Part shown: in pieces, positions 13,301 through 27,100 of the stretch | Layout of the letters: the number at the start of each line of letters is the position of its first letter | How positions within the stretch are numbered: position 1 is the first letter of the stretch | Assembly (NCBI GenBank): GCA_032716605.1 | Contig: CM064530.1 | Location: forward strand, 3,810,604 to 3,874,603 | Direction of reading: 5' to 3' | Length of the DNA stretch: 64,000 nt | Source: Paralithodes platypus | Lineage: Eukaryota > Arthropoda > Malacostraca > Decapoda > Lithodidae | The notes under the pieces: model-generated | What the model was told of the DNA's origin: nothing | The model's database searches: none | What the model saw: only the letters and a program-made list of their open reading frames with translations | Made by a program: the position numbers and the translations under genes

Positions 13301-16300
13301 ACTATTTGTCAACAGCCTACTGGGCAAAAGCCCTCATAAGGCTTTATTAATACAATAATATAGATAATAATATACAGGAAAATAGTTTCCATTAATATTT
13401 AAATCAAATTTTGTTCGTGTTAATTAATTGTGTAAGTAAATGAAGCATTCACCATCCCATTTAAGCTCATCAAATTCTAACCAAATGGTAACCGCGAATA
13501 AGTGAATCCGTGAATATTGATGGATCCCTGTAGTTTCACCTCACCAAATAAATATATAATAAAGATTGAGTTTGGGAGGCAGGGAAACTTATAGCCGTGA
13601 CTGTACAGTACTCTCTCTATATATTAACTTGATTATCTATGATCTAATAACCCATTCAGTACCAGTGGCATCCTTTTCAGTATATTCTGGCAACAATTAG
13701 GCAATTTTATTCATGCTAGGAAGGATGTCCACTCACTAAAAGGTTGCAGACTACAGTACAGTATCTCAATTAATCCTTGTAGCTACCATATATCTTTCCT
13801 AAGCTATAAAAAATAATCTAAATGTAGCTGAAATCCAATAAAAAAGAGGTCACCGGTACCGAACAAATTAATGCCACGACATTCTACTCATTCACTTCAA
13901 GCTACTGTACTGGACCAATCACACATTCAGCTTAGGAAGGACCTCGGGGGGGGGGGGGGGGGGAAGATAATACACAAGACATGAATATAAACACTCTATA
14001 CGAGGAGGAGCATTTTATTGACAAAATTTCGCAGATAGGTTCTTCAGGTCAATGATCTGCGAAATGTTGTCAATAAAGTGCTTCTCCTCATGTTGTCAAT
14101 AAAGTGCTTCTCCTCATGTTGTCAATAAAGTGTTCCTCCTCGTGTGGTGTTTATATTCAGGCTGTCAACTTTTCAAAGGTATTTCTACACAAGACACACA
14201 AATCCTCGGGAGCAGGAGTACACATAAATCCCAACATGAAGATAATCCCAACATTACACACTGAGAACTGGAACTACTGGGGATAAAACACACTAATAAG
14301 CAGGGACTAGAGGGACAAATTAACAGTAACGTAAAGAATAATGAAGTATCCGCTGAAATTAGAGGACAGATTGACCACTTATGAGTTTCGTTCTACAGTA
14401 TAAAAAAGTTGGAGCTGTAGACATCAATATTTTGCAGAATTACCAGCTAAAGTACAGTTGTAGTACATTTATAAATTGGTAAAACCCAATTAACCTAATT
14501 TTTTTTCTATCGGAAACCTATATTATTTTTAATTTATTTAATAGCCTAGCCATGTTTACAGCTCCAACTTCCTTAAAGCCTGAACCTCGTAAGTGGTTAA
14601 TGAAAAATAACCAAAAACAATTAAGTCTCCGCTGTATTTATATCGTCACCTGTTCTTAACCCCTTCTGTACCAGCGACGCCATTTTCATAATATTTTGGC
14701 AACTAGTAGACAATTTTATTCAGCTTAGGAAGGTCATTTAGCAATTAAAAGGCTGCATACTATATATATTCCGGTCTTATGTCCTAATGGCGGAACTCCA
14801 GGCAGTCCTATTCAGAGCTGCCTCACTTGTCAGTTTTATTTAATTCAAATTTAAGTTAAAAAAAATCCGCCACAAACACTCTGCAGTGGCGTATTCTTCC
14901 CTATAGAAGAGCATGCAGGAAAAGGGTTAATAGCCATCAAACTAATCGCTGCATAAATAAATTGACTACATTTAGAGTAAGGGGCGAGGGAACGCGAAAG
15001 TGGTCCTGAACCCTAAGAACTGGAACTGGAAATATTGTTTCTGTTCGGAACTTCGGGTCTCTCAAGTCGGCCTGAGTAAAGTATATATACACTTGTATGT
15101 ATATAAACTTTGGGCCTGAGTACATACATACATACATACATACAATAAAAAAGAACAAATATTGGTAGCACAAGACTATATGCAAATCTCCTTGTTGTGT
15201 ACGGCTACGCCTATTAAATATATGGCTATACTGTACTGTACCGATATACATAATTATTAACCGCTTCAGCACAATAACGCCTTTTTATCTTTGATTCTGG
15301 CTAAAACTAGACGGTTTTATGCAGTTTATGAAGGACCTATGTTATTCAGAGGGTTTATTGAGATTGTACCATATGAACCCTTTTGAGTACTAGAGGTTAG
15401 TTAGTTAGTTAAGTAGAGCAGATTAACCCTTCCTCCCTGGGCAGCATTTTAAAAGGACGCACCTTGCGAAGGCCAGGAGCCCGGGCGTCCTTTTAAAATC
15501 TGTATGCTTGAAAGTGTCCTAAAGCGTCCTTAAGCGTGCTTTGAAAGCCGCACAGCAAAACGTATGTAAACAAAGCCGATCGGAGCGCCGCCAAGCCTCA
15601 ACAAGAAGAAGACGTCCGACCTTGTCCGCCATTGCCAGTTAGAGCGAAAATTAGTGTTCCAAAGTGTCCGATATGGCTAAATCCGCGGAAAAACTCTCTC
15701 CATGGAAATCATCATCACATCTGAACCAGTTGACCTAGAGAGCTCTACTCAATGCCAGTCTACAGATACAAGTAAGGGCTACATTTTGAGATTTGTGTGA
15801 TTTCTCTAGCAGGTAAAATAACATAAATAGGCCTATGTTTACATACAACGTTTTTTGGCCAGATCGCCCGGATAGGACTATCGACATCTATAAATGCTGC
15901 CCGGGGAGGAAGGGTTAACCAGACCACTGAGCTCCATACGGAACTCTCACAGGTCTGGCCGAGTCCTAGAGGTAGATTACAAGCTAAAGAAAATGGTCTA
16001 ATGGTAACCAGAATATGATGAAAAATAGGACATCGTGCTGAAGGGGTTAACCAGCATTCCCCCCAGCACTATAGAAGTTCCATCAGCACCAGGGATTGAT
16101 TTATTGACATGCACGTTATGGCTTCATTAGTTGTATGGGGGTAGCAAAATTACTTTAACCCTTTCAGTCACATGATGCACACTCGGATTGATTCTAGATA
16201 CCTGCACCCTCTTACATTCAGCTTAGGAAGGGCCTTTAGGTATAAAAGGGTTAAAGACTAGCTCAATTGACCCTGCAATCATAATGTAAAACTTGCAAAA

Positions 16301-18147
16301 CAAACAAACCAAAACAGGAACGACACAATATAAAGACAAAAGAACTTATCAAAATCGCAATGTGGGAATAACGCTTTAGTAAAATCAAATTTTGAAATAA
16401 TAGGACACAAAACTAATTCATTCAAAGGTGAAGACAATGGTACGATGGTAAAGAGCGAGTTATCTCCGTTTGGCTAATGTTTACGTTGTGATTACAGGTC
16501 TCCCTCACTATCTGATGCCCTGATTTACGATATTATTATAACTTTTTAGGTGTTTGGGGTTGGGTTTTGGCTGGTTCGATAACGCATCCCCATTTATCCC
16601 GTTAATTTTAAGGTTCGCTATAAGATTCTTCCATTTAAGATCGGGTTTTCAGGAACATAACCCAATCATAAATCGAGGGAGACCTGTACTGTATGCTATC
16701 CACGTGACCACATTGTATTTACCCAGATGAGATATAAATAATGTGCATTGACTCTAGGTTCCTATTTACTGCTAGGTAAACAGAGTCAGAAGGTATGTAT
16801 GTATGTATGTATGTACAGTACACAGGCACATACCCCATAGCTGGGGGTGGCCAACTCGAGACAGCCTGAACAGGGGGAAAAAACAAAAAACAAAACAAAA
16901 ATCTCACACACATCTAGGTCAGAAGGTAGGTAGAATATAACCCAACTTGGCATTTGATTGAAAGGGATAAAACACAGATGTCAGACCAATGACGATCACT
17001 ACGCCACAAATGGGATTCTGAATATACAGTATATACAATACAAAAGGTTCCTAGGAAGGATCTATATTCACTATTCTAAAGATAAAGAAATATGCAGGCG
17101 ACTATGGTGATCTTAACCCCTTCAGCAAGATGACGTATTTTTCATCATATTCTGATTACGGTACCATTAGACGATATTCTTTAGCTTGTAATCGACCTCC
17201 AGGACTCAAAAGGGTTCAAATGATCTCAATAAACCCTCTGAATAACATAGGTCCTTCATAAACTGCATAAAAGTCTAGTTTTAGCCAGAATTAAAGATAA
17301 AAAAGTGTTATCGTGCTGAAGGGGTTAAATGATGATGATGATTACGACCAAACCTAAACCTCCAAGACGATGACGATGCTGATGATTAGGACGAAAAAAA
17401 TATGGCCCAAAGGAAAAACCTGCTCATATAATCCTCTGACACTCCAAATATAAGGACAAATACGATAATAATGGCAAGGAAAGAATAACATATCAGACAA
17501 ACCTACTCATGAACGACCGCAGCAGTGCAAGTACTGGCACTGAGCTGGATACACAGGCCTAGTTTGCCTTTTTCCAGAGGATCTACTGTAAGAAACTGTA
17601 AGAAATAAAATCCTCTTGCGCTCCAAATATAAGGATAAATACGACAATAATGGCAAGGAAAAAATAACTAAAAGATAAACCTACTCATAAAAAAACTCTT
17701 GCGCTCCAAATATAAGGGCAAATACGATAATAATGGCATGGAAAAAAATAACCAAAACACAAACCTACTCATAAAAAAACACCTCTTAACCCCTTCTGTA
17801 CCGCCAATGTCTTCTTGAATCTATTCTAGCTACATTTAGAGCATTTTGTGCAGTTTAATAAGGATCTGTGGTAGCAAAACGGATTAAGTGAGATGGTTCG
17901 AAGTCTATTAACAGCTTAAACTGAATAAAATCGTATAATAGTCTACTCTATCTACTCAGGTGTATACCCCATTTTGTTTTGATATTGTAAAACTTGCAAA
18001 ATAAACAAACCAAAACTTAGACGAACACAGTAAAAAGACAATATAACTTATCAAAATCGCTATGTGGAAACAACTATCTATCTATTTACCTATCTATTTA
18101 CTCAGGCCCAAGCCACACTTTTCATATTTATATTTTATGTTATTATA

Positions 18148-18180
<33 letters not shown>

Positions 18181-21100
18181 TTTATTTTTTTTTTTTTGGG
18201 GGGGGGGGGCTGAGTCAAGATAGAGCAAGAACAGGGACAACACAAAACAAACAGAAAACAACGAACACACAAAAACAAAACACAAATTCACACATATCTA
18301 GGTCATTCAGAAGACCCAGACCCTCTGGGTGAAAACAACGCTTAAGCAAAATAATAATTTATTTATTTATTTATCTTTTTTCTGGAGGCTCTTTTTAAAC
18401 TGAATCAAATTGTCTAATAGTAGCCAGATTAGTTAAAAAGACGTCGCCGGCACAGAAGAGGTTAACCTATAAACCTAAAGACAGATGATGGTGTACCGTG
18501 AGTGTGGATGCGGGCGGTGGAGTCGGTGATGTCGGTGGTGAGGGTGAAGTACGGCAGCCAGAGGTCCTCGATGTTGGTGTCTCCCAGGGCGTCGTGAATG
18601 AGCTTGTTGAACCCGGCACCGGAGAACATGGACACTTCCGGGTACGTCAGGTCCAGTACCATGCGCCAGATACTGGTCATTTTCTGTTGTCAACAAGTGT
18701 GTATCAGAGTTAGAGAAATATAACTTTTTAACGCAATCACTGCGGCAATTGTCATATGATAATTACTTGGTCACCACTATACCATACGGGGGTTTTGGAC
18801 TAAAAGTGACCTTCATTCCCTGCATATTTTCATGTATAAAAAAAGACCTAGAACGTATTTCAATTATATATCCCTGAAAATAGAGGAATAGACCTTTCCA
18901 ATGACACCTGAATCATGTCTGTACGACCACTGGTTGCCGTGCAATGCTATTGCACAGGTGAGGCTAAATCACTATCCCTAAGTTTGTAAGGGAGCTGGAG
19001 ATGTCTCCCACGTACGCTAGTGTTCGCCCAGACACGTTGGGCGATGGATGCAAGGGGCCCGCGCTGCTTTGACTCGCTTGCTTGCTTCCCAGGCCTTGTC
19101 ACGCTCGCTGTGGCAAATGGTTGGAGCCCCTCTATGCTCCTTCCAACACCTGGCCCCTCTCTCAGGACTCATAATAGCCTCAAAATGGTGCCCGTCATAT
19201 GATGGGCACTGTACAGTAGGGGGTAAATTTCCACACCTATTCCCTGGCCGACTGTTCTCAAGTGACAGAATTATTAGATCGATTACTGAAGTCCTTTTAG
19301 AGTTATGAGAGGTTGAGGTATTTTTGGCCTAAATATGATGAACAGGGTATAGTGTAAGACTGTGTTGTTATTTCCACACAGTGATTTTGATCAGTTTTGT
19401 TGTCTTTATATTGTGCAGTTCCTGTTCTGGTTTGTTTGTTTTGCAAGTTTTACATTTTAATATATATTGTGCGATTCCTGTTTTGGTTAGTTTGTTTTAC
19501 AATATGTACTATCATACAAAAAAGTATCCTTACTAAAATGACACGCACCATTTAGACTCAATGGACGAAGTAATATGGAAACTATTGTATGAGCTGTGTA
19601 CCCCACTTTATGAAACTCAACAGGGTATAGTGTAAGGATACTTTTTGTTATGATAGTACATATTAACCCTTATTTAAGACATAGTCGAGTTAAATGAAGC
19701 TGGACTATGTGGCGGCGCTCGACATAGGTCGAGTGGCAATTTCAGCACGTAATGTGGCTGAGATATGATGAACAAGTGGTATAGGAGACTAGCGAGCGTA
19801 TGACTGTCCAGACCACCGCGGCGATTTTGACACAAATCTCAGCTCCCTCCTCCCTCTCTCACTCGCTACATACTCAATTATGTACTGAAAGTACCGGTTA
19901 CCTGCTTTTTTGCACTCGCGTTGCACGGTTATTGCAAGAAAACTATCCATCATACAAGGATCTTTATGGTGTCATTCGAAAGCTCTGTTTATGCCCTTTC
20001 AGGGATAGGTACTTGTTTTACGTTCTGGGTCTTATTTAGGCATGAAAATGATCACGTAAACAGCCCTATTTTGGCTAAAAACACCCCGCTGTGCGGTACA
20101 CATAAATAAACCGCATAGGCCGCTCGTAAGGTGTTAATAATAATAAATAAGACAAATATCATAAAGTACTAGACCTACCATGCTCCACTCTCTGGCCTTC
20201 TGAGTGACCCTGGGAATGTCTTTCTCTAGAGCATACAGAGCCCCAAAGAATGCCCCGATGCTCACGCCGGCCACCATGTCAATCGGTACACCAACCTCCT
20301 GTAGAGAAAACAGCATGGGTTAGAAATAAAAAGCACAGTATTATATACTGCATACATACTTTATTGTATAGTAAAGGCTGCTGGTATGCCATCCCGACTA
20401 TTACAGGTCTCCCTCACTATCCGATGCCCCAATTTACATTATTATTATATATTTCTAGGTGTTTGTGCTTTGGGCTTTGGCTGGTCTGAGAACGCATCTC
20501 AATTTACCCCATTAATTATAGGGTTCGCTATACGGTTTTCTACTTAAGATCGCGTTTTCAGGAGCGTAACGCAATCGAAATCGAGGGAGACCTGTAGTTG
20601 CCTGATCTAAGGGTTGGCAGTTCAATCGCAACCTGTGCCAATGGTAGACGTCAAGAGTTTGGATACTCAGGTCTAGCGATTAATGGCTAATGTCCAGTAA
20701 AGATACTGTAACAAGGGAACGCCCAAGCCCTGTCAATCAAGGTAGTATACAGCGTTATAAACTGCATCATCATTATATAACACGCAGTAGGATGCGACAA
20801 TACTATATTCCTTTTTTTTCTCCCCCTCGAAGAAGGCCCATATACACATACTATATACAATTACTTTAAAGATTTGATCGATAAGAACCGTATCATTAAA
20901 TGAATACTAGTACAGTATGCTTTGATGAATAACGAATAGAAAAGTGAGATAAATAAACCAGTCTTTATCCTGACACTAATGACAAATCTAGGAGGTTTAC
21001 AAATGTCTGTACACGAGCGTACCTTGATGGCTTTGATCATGCCGATGTGTGCGGCTCCCCTGGCCCCCCCACCCCCCAGTACCAGCCCTACACTGGTGCC

Positions 21101-24100
21101 GGTAAGGACGCGAGCCAGGCGGCAGAAGTCACTGTGCAGGTTCACAGGATACGGGAACACCTTCTCACTGTAGTACTCCATCTGAAATGGAATTGAATTG
21201 ACAAAGTTTAGTCACATTGGTCAAGCACTGGGACCTTAGTAGATCATTCAACACCATTATTCTTCAAGCACTGGGACCTTAGTAGATCACTCAGCACCAT
21301 TACTCCATCTGAAAGGATAACACCAATAGTTTTTGTATATGAATTTTTTTTAGTGAGTGGCACAAAAGGTGATCAAGGCCAATTTCACAGCTGTAGGTGA
21401 CCTCACACAATGTTTATAGTAAAATCTCTCTCTTTCAGACCCTAAGGATCTGGAAAAATAAGGTTTCAAGATTAGATATCTGGTCTGAACTCAACCGTTC
21501 TAGAGGTAAATCTCTGAGTAATGGTGTTCAGTTGAGACTGTTACCTCTCTCTTTTGGAGAAACAGGAAATTCCAAACCACCGAGGAATGGTAAATGGCCA
21601 GACACCTGGTTTGGATGTCTGAAAAAATTAGGAGTTTCTTTACACTTCCAGACAGGGTCTATGACAATTTACAAAAGTTTGAAAGAGAAGGGAATACAGT
21701 ACATATGCATTATATATTATTATAGGGATCATTTACATATTTTAGATCATGTAATATAAGTGTGAAAAGGAACACCTTGAGATGGTTTGGCCATGTGGAA
21801 CGTATGCGAAGCGAGAGAATGACTAAGAGTATACGAGAGTGAGGTGAAAGGACAGAGAGGGAGAGGTAAACCAAGAGAGAAGTTGAAGGATGGAGTTAAG
21901 AAGTATATGCGTGAAAGTGGTGCTGGATCATGGCGTCCGGCAATAGATAGATAGATAGAATTATGGTACTAAATATCTGACATTTAATTTCCCACTTCTC
22001 TTAAATTAACATGGTGTTAATATGCCTACAACTCAGTGGTCTGGTTAAACTCATTTTTATAATATGTTAGTGTACTCACAATCTTGGGTGGTGTACGCTT
22101 GACAAACATCCTCTTCCGTGCCCGTATGTGATGATGGGACTGACACCAAGAGCGCATGTTGAGCCACCGTACAGTACCGGACGGGGACGGTCCGTCTTCT
22201 CTGTGTAGCAGCACCAACACCTTCTGGGTACGCACCGCCATCTTCTCCACATGCTTCTCAATCTGTCCAGTCATAATGTCAACATTAACAATATTACCAC
22301 CATCAATACAATTATCATGAATATCATATCATCATCGCTGGTCTGTTGAGCTTCCATAATGAGTTTACCGAGGCTCGAACGTCCCTTGATTTTGGCCCTG
22401 TCACTCTTTCAACTCTGGGGGAGGCACTCGCTACAGGCAGTTCTGCCTTTTGTCTCCCTCACATAGAAAGAAAGAAAGAAAATCATATGACTAGGCCTAT
22501 ACTAATATGACAGTGTATTTTTACACATTTTGTCAATTTACGACTCTGACTCCATCAGGTTCACATTGAGTATAACATCCGCATCTTGTATACAGTTATA
22601 GGTCCACACAGTAAGGAAAGGAGGGGTAATATAACAAGAATACAATAGGAATTGATGACATACCTTGCCAACTTGTGGTCCTGAGTCAGCTAACCCCACT
22701 GTGAGAATAACATCAGCCTGTCTGATACACCTCTGGGTCCACACAGTGAGGGAGGCATCACACTGGTATAGGGTCACTCGGTGTTGGTCCTCCACGTGGC
22801 CCAACCAAGAGATCAGCTGGTACTCGTTGGCCACCTCCCATATGCTGGTACCCAACGACCGCACCACGTACTCCGATGTCAGTCTCACCGCCGGCCCTGG
22901 ATCCATGCACAACGCTTATTAACACTTTGAGTTTCATGACGCATTTTGACAGTTTATTCTGGCTATCATTTGACGATTTTATTAAGATTAGGAAGGTTAC
23001 GTAGCAGCCAGAGGGTTGATTGAGACTGTCTTTTCTCTTTTAACTCCTAGCTTAAAAAAACACCCTCAAGAGTCCCTTTGAGATACATTTGTACACTAGT
23101 TGGTAGAAAAAGTCCCAGCTATAGGCAGGTTCCTCCTTAATTAAAAGGTCTTAATATTGACAAAGAAATAGGGCAAAAGGTCTTAAATTCCCAAAACTAT
23201 TGGGGCGAACATCTTAAAATCTCAAAACTAATGAGGGTAAACATGTGGGAGGATTGGGTTCAGAAAAGAAAAAAATTAAATTATTGTAATAAAAGTACTG
23301 TACACTTGTAGAAGGATAGCTAGATTTAAACCTAAAAATATGGGTGAGAGAGAGAGCGAGAGCGAGAGGAGAGGAGAGGACAGGAAAGGAAGAGAAGAGG
23401 GAGAGAGGAGAGAGATTATAATAGCAATAACTCACCAATAGCCACAAGAGAATAGTATAGCTCTAGGGTGAACTGTGAGAGAGGTACATCTTCCGACACT
23501 GGTACTATGGCTACCGTGGAGAAGTTGCTCTGTGAGGGGCGCTGCTCTACCTTCAGGTCCAGAGACGTGCGCGACGGAGACTGCCACGACCCTGTAGGGA
23601 AAGGTAGGGATGACTTTGGAGATACATAGATATATAGATTGTTAGTTATTTAATGGGAGATTATTCTGGGTTCGAATCCTGGGAGAATCACATGCTATTA
23701 TTATATTATTTATAAATTACTAGTTTGCTTAAGCGTTGTTTCCACATAGCGATTTTGAAAAGTTGTTTTGTCTCTTTGCTGTGTTCGTCCAAGTTTTGGT
23801 TTGTTTATTAAATTGCAAGTTTTACATTATAATATAGATTGTTAGATATTTATGATTATCCTGGGTTGGAATCCAGGGAGAATCACATGCTATAATTAAT
23901 TTCATTTGGGGTGTTATTGGTGTTAAGAACGATGTTAAAATTAATACCACAACACGCAGAAATCAAACTACCGGTAACTAACCAAGAAGTCGTTGTCCCA
24001 GTAGTTTGATGAGCCTGGTCATGACAACCGGATGTTTGAGTTTGATGATGTTAAAGAGACCCTCGGGTAACTTGGCCAGCTCAGAGTCCCTCACCGCCAT

Positions 24101-27100
24101 CACTGTTGTACTCCGCTCTGTTTGGGTCAGTAACTCCACCTGGAAACAGAATTATTGTTATAATGTAAAACTTGCAAAATATACAAACCAAAATGTATAC
24201 GAACACAGTAAAAAGACAAAATAACTAATCAAAATCGCTATGTGGAAACAACGCTAAGTAAAATAATAATTTATAAAATAAAAGAACACAATCCACCACA
24301 TAGGGTGTACATTACTACATGCGCAAGTTAATCTGGTTCCCAATGTTTAATTTCATAATATTGCTTTGCTAAATCTCTATCTATCTATCTATTGCTTCAA
24401 TGTATTACATCCACATAGTGATTTTGATAAGTTCTTTTGTCTTAACATTGTGCGGTTCCTGCTTTGGGTTGTTCGTTTTTCAAGTTTTACCGCGCCACAG
24501 GCTGTAGCGCAGTTGGTAGAACACTCGCCTGCAATCTGTGAAGTTGATGATTCGAGTCTCGGGAGAGCCAGTGTGTTATTGGCAAACGCCAGTGCTGTTA
24601 GTGGACAGCGCAGTCTAGCAATCTGTGGCAACTATTCACTGAAGTCCCTGATCATCAGGGCACCAGCTCTTGAGCAGGGTGGTAAAAACTGCAGCAATAA
24701 TGTTTTGTTAAATCTTTATTACGTTATTTACACATACTGTACCCGGTATTGATTTTGATAAGTTTGTCTGTCATTATATTGAGCGGTTTCTATGTTGGCT
24801 CGTTTCTTTTGCAAATTTTATATTATAATTTCCAAATAGTGATTTTGATAAGTTAGCTTGTGTTAAGACATACTGTTGACAACAATACATGTACTCACAA
24901 TGCCAACTAGGTCACCCTTGCCGTATTCTGCCACCACCTCCCTGCGACTGTCTTTGTGAGTGATGACTGATCGCAACCGACCGCTTAGCACGATGTAGGT
25001 AGCGTCAGTACCCTCACCTTGTCTGTAATGAATAGGTGTTTGAGAGAGTTAGCTGTAATACCGGTACTCTCTGTGCAGGTGAGGCACAAATAGAAACAAT
25101 GGGGGAAGCCAGACAAATGAAACAGGAGTTACAGTAACTCCTTGATGGCCTCCCCTGGGAACTGTCCTGCTCAATTGATGGATAAAAAACACCATCTGAG
25201 GAAGAGCACTTTATTGACAACGTTTCGCAGATAGCTTCATCAGGTGACCTGATGAAGCTATCTGCGAAACGTTGTCAATAAAGTGCTCTTCCTCAGATGG
25301 TGTTTTTTATCCATTCTGTCTACTTTTCAAGTACCACTCAACATGCTCAATTGATGCCTATAATCTCTCAATGCAGTTTGATGAACTATTCAATGAAGAG
25401 TAAAAGTTTGTTATTGAGCTTAATCAAAATGCTTACTGTTGATCATAAAATAACAATTAATTTTAGAAACTCGACAACTTACAGTAACTGAAATGCCTGC
25501 CAAACTTAGTAAATAAACGATAACAATAATTGAAACTTAAATATCAGCCAAATCAACCTTGACAGAACACAATAACATAACAGAACTAGCTGTTACCTGT
25601 ACTGAACGAGTTACCGTACTCACCATACCGGTAATCTTGAACTACCGGTAATTCTTAAATCTCATAAGCTGACAAATGATGTAATGAAGTAATGATAGCA
25701 AGAATTATAAAATAAAATAAACATACTGCATGGACAAAGTACACCAAGAATAACCATGTTAACCCATTCAGTACCGGTAACATTCTTTTAACTTTATTCT
25801 AGCTACTATTAGACAATTTTATTCCATTAAGGGCCTGCAGCGATGAACAGGCTTCGTACTATCTCACTTAACTCTTATTGCTACCACAGATCCTTCTTAA
25901 ACTGCACAAAAGGCTTTAACCCGGCAAGTGCTGAAAGACTAATAAGAGTTTTACCGTTGCGCTGCGGAAAGCCTAATATAATGCAGGTTTTTGAGCGCGT
26001 ACCAAAATCGCGGGCTTACAGCCAGGCGGCTACAAATTGGTGTGGCTGTAGCACAACTTGGCAACTCTCGATACCACCCCGCCACACGCTCGGCCCGCAC
26101 TCACTCAAGCGGTACACACGCACTTGTCATGGAGCCTAGACGTCCCACATGCTCTCGCCCTGATGACACAACCAGCCCTCCTTCTGGTGGTGTCAGTGGC
26201 CGTGGAAGGCAGAGAGTGGCTGCTAAAGACCCGAGCTACCATTACTACGGCACGAGTAGCTCCGAGGACGAGGAACCTGCACGTAAAGCATGTAAAACAC
26301 GTGCAAGCAGGGGCAGTGCACAGAGGTCATTGTCTTTCGGGAACACTGCCACGACCACCCAGGCAACTGCTACCACCGCTACCACCGAAGGCCGCCCTGG
26401 GGCTGCAGGACCTGCGGGGGCCACTGGGAAGACAGGGAAGGGCATGGGTAAAAAAACTTTTACCTCTGCCACTACCACCGTGCCACCACCAGCCGCCCCT
26501 GCCCCTGCCAAAGGGAAGAAAGGGACGAAGGGCAAGGCGACAGGGACCACCATAATATTGCCATTCAGGACCTCTGCTGGCCCTGCCAAAGGGAAGAAAG
26601 GGACGAAGGGCAAGGCGACAGGGACAACCATAATATTGCCATCCAGGACCTCTGCTGGCCCTGCCGACGCCGCCCTAACATGCAGCTGACTGCCGTGGCA
26701 GGCCTTGGACAGCGACACACAGACTTCCCTCCCACCCACCCACCCCAACTCTCCCCTAAACACATTCATAAGGCTTATATATCACATAATTGGTCTATAT
26801 GCGGTATATTCATTGTTATATGGGTCGCCGACATGCGTACACGTACTTTATATATATAGCATGACAGTGCTGAAAATACGATATATACATGATATTACAG
26901 GCAACAGACCCTGTACAACTTGGCAACTCTCGATACCACCCCGCCATACGCTCGGCCCGCAGTCCCCGCACTCATTCAAGCGGTACACAAGCACTTGTCT
27001 CCCGCGTAAACTCTCTCACCTCAGTTCCCGCCTCTAAACTCTCTCATAATTCGCTTATATGTCGCATATTTGGTCTATATGCGGCATATTCCTTGGTATA

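Noticed and set aside
21397..21759. 120-codon plus-strand frame between exons 13 and 14
   Set aside because: Not recognised, no splice logic, biased composition; most likely chance or an old unclassified repeat.
26245..26769. Minus-strand frame of 174 codons opposite the nested-element ORF
   Set aside because: Shadow of the GC-rich plus-strand frame; hydrophobic repeats mirror the Lys-rich modules.
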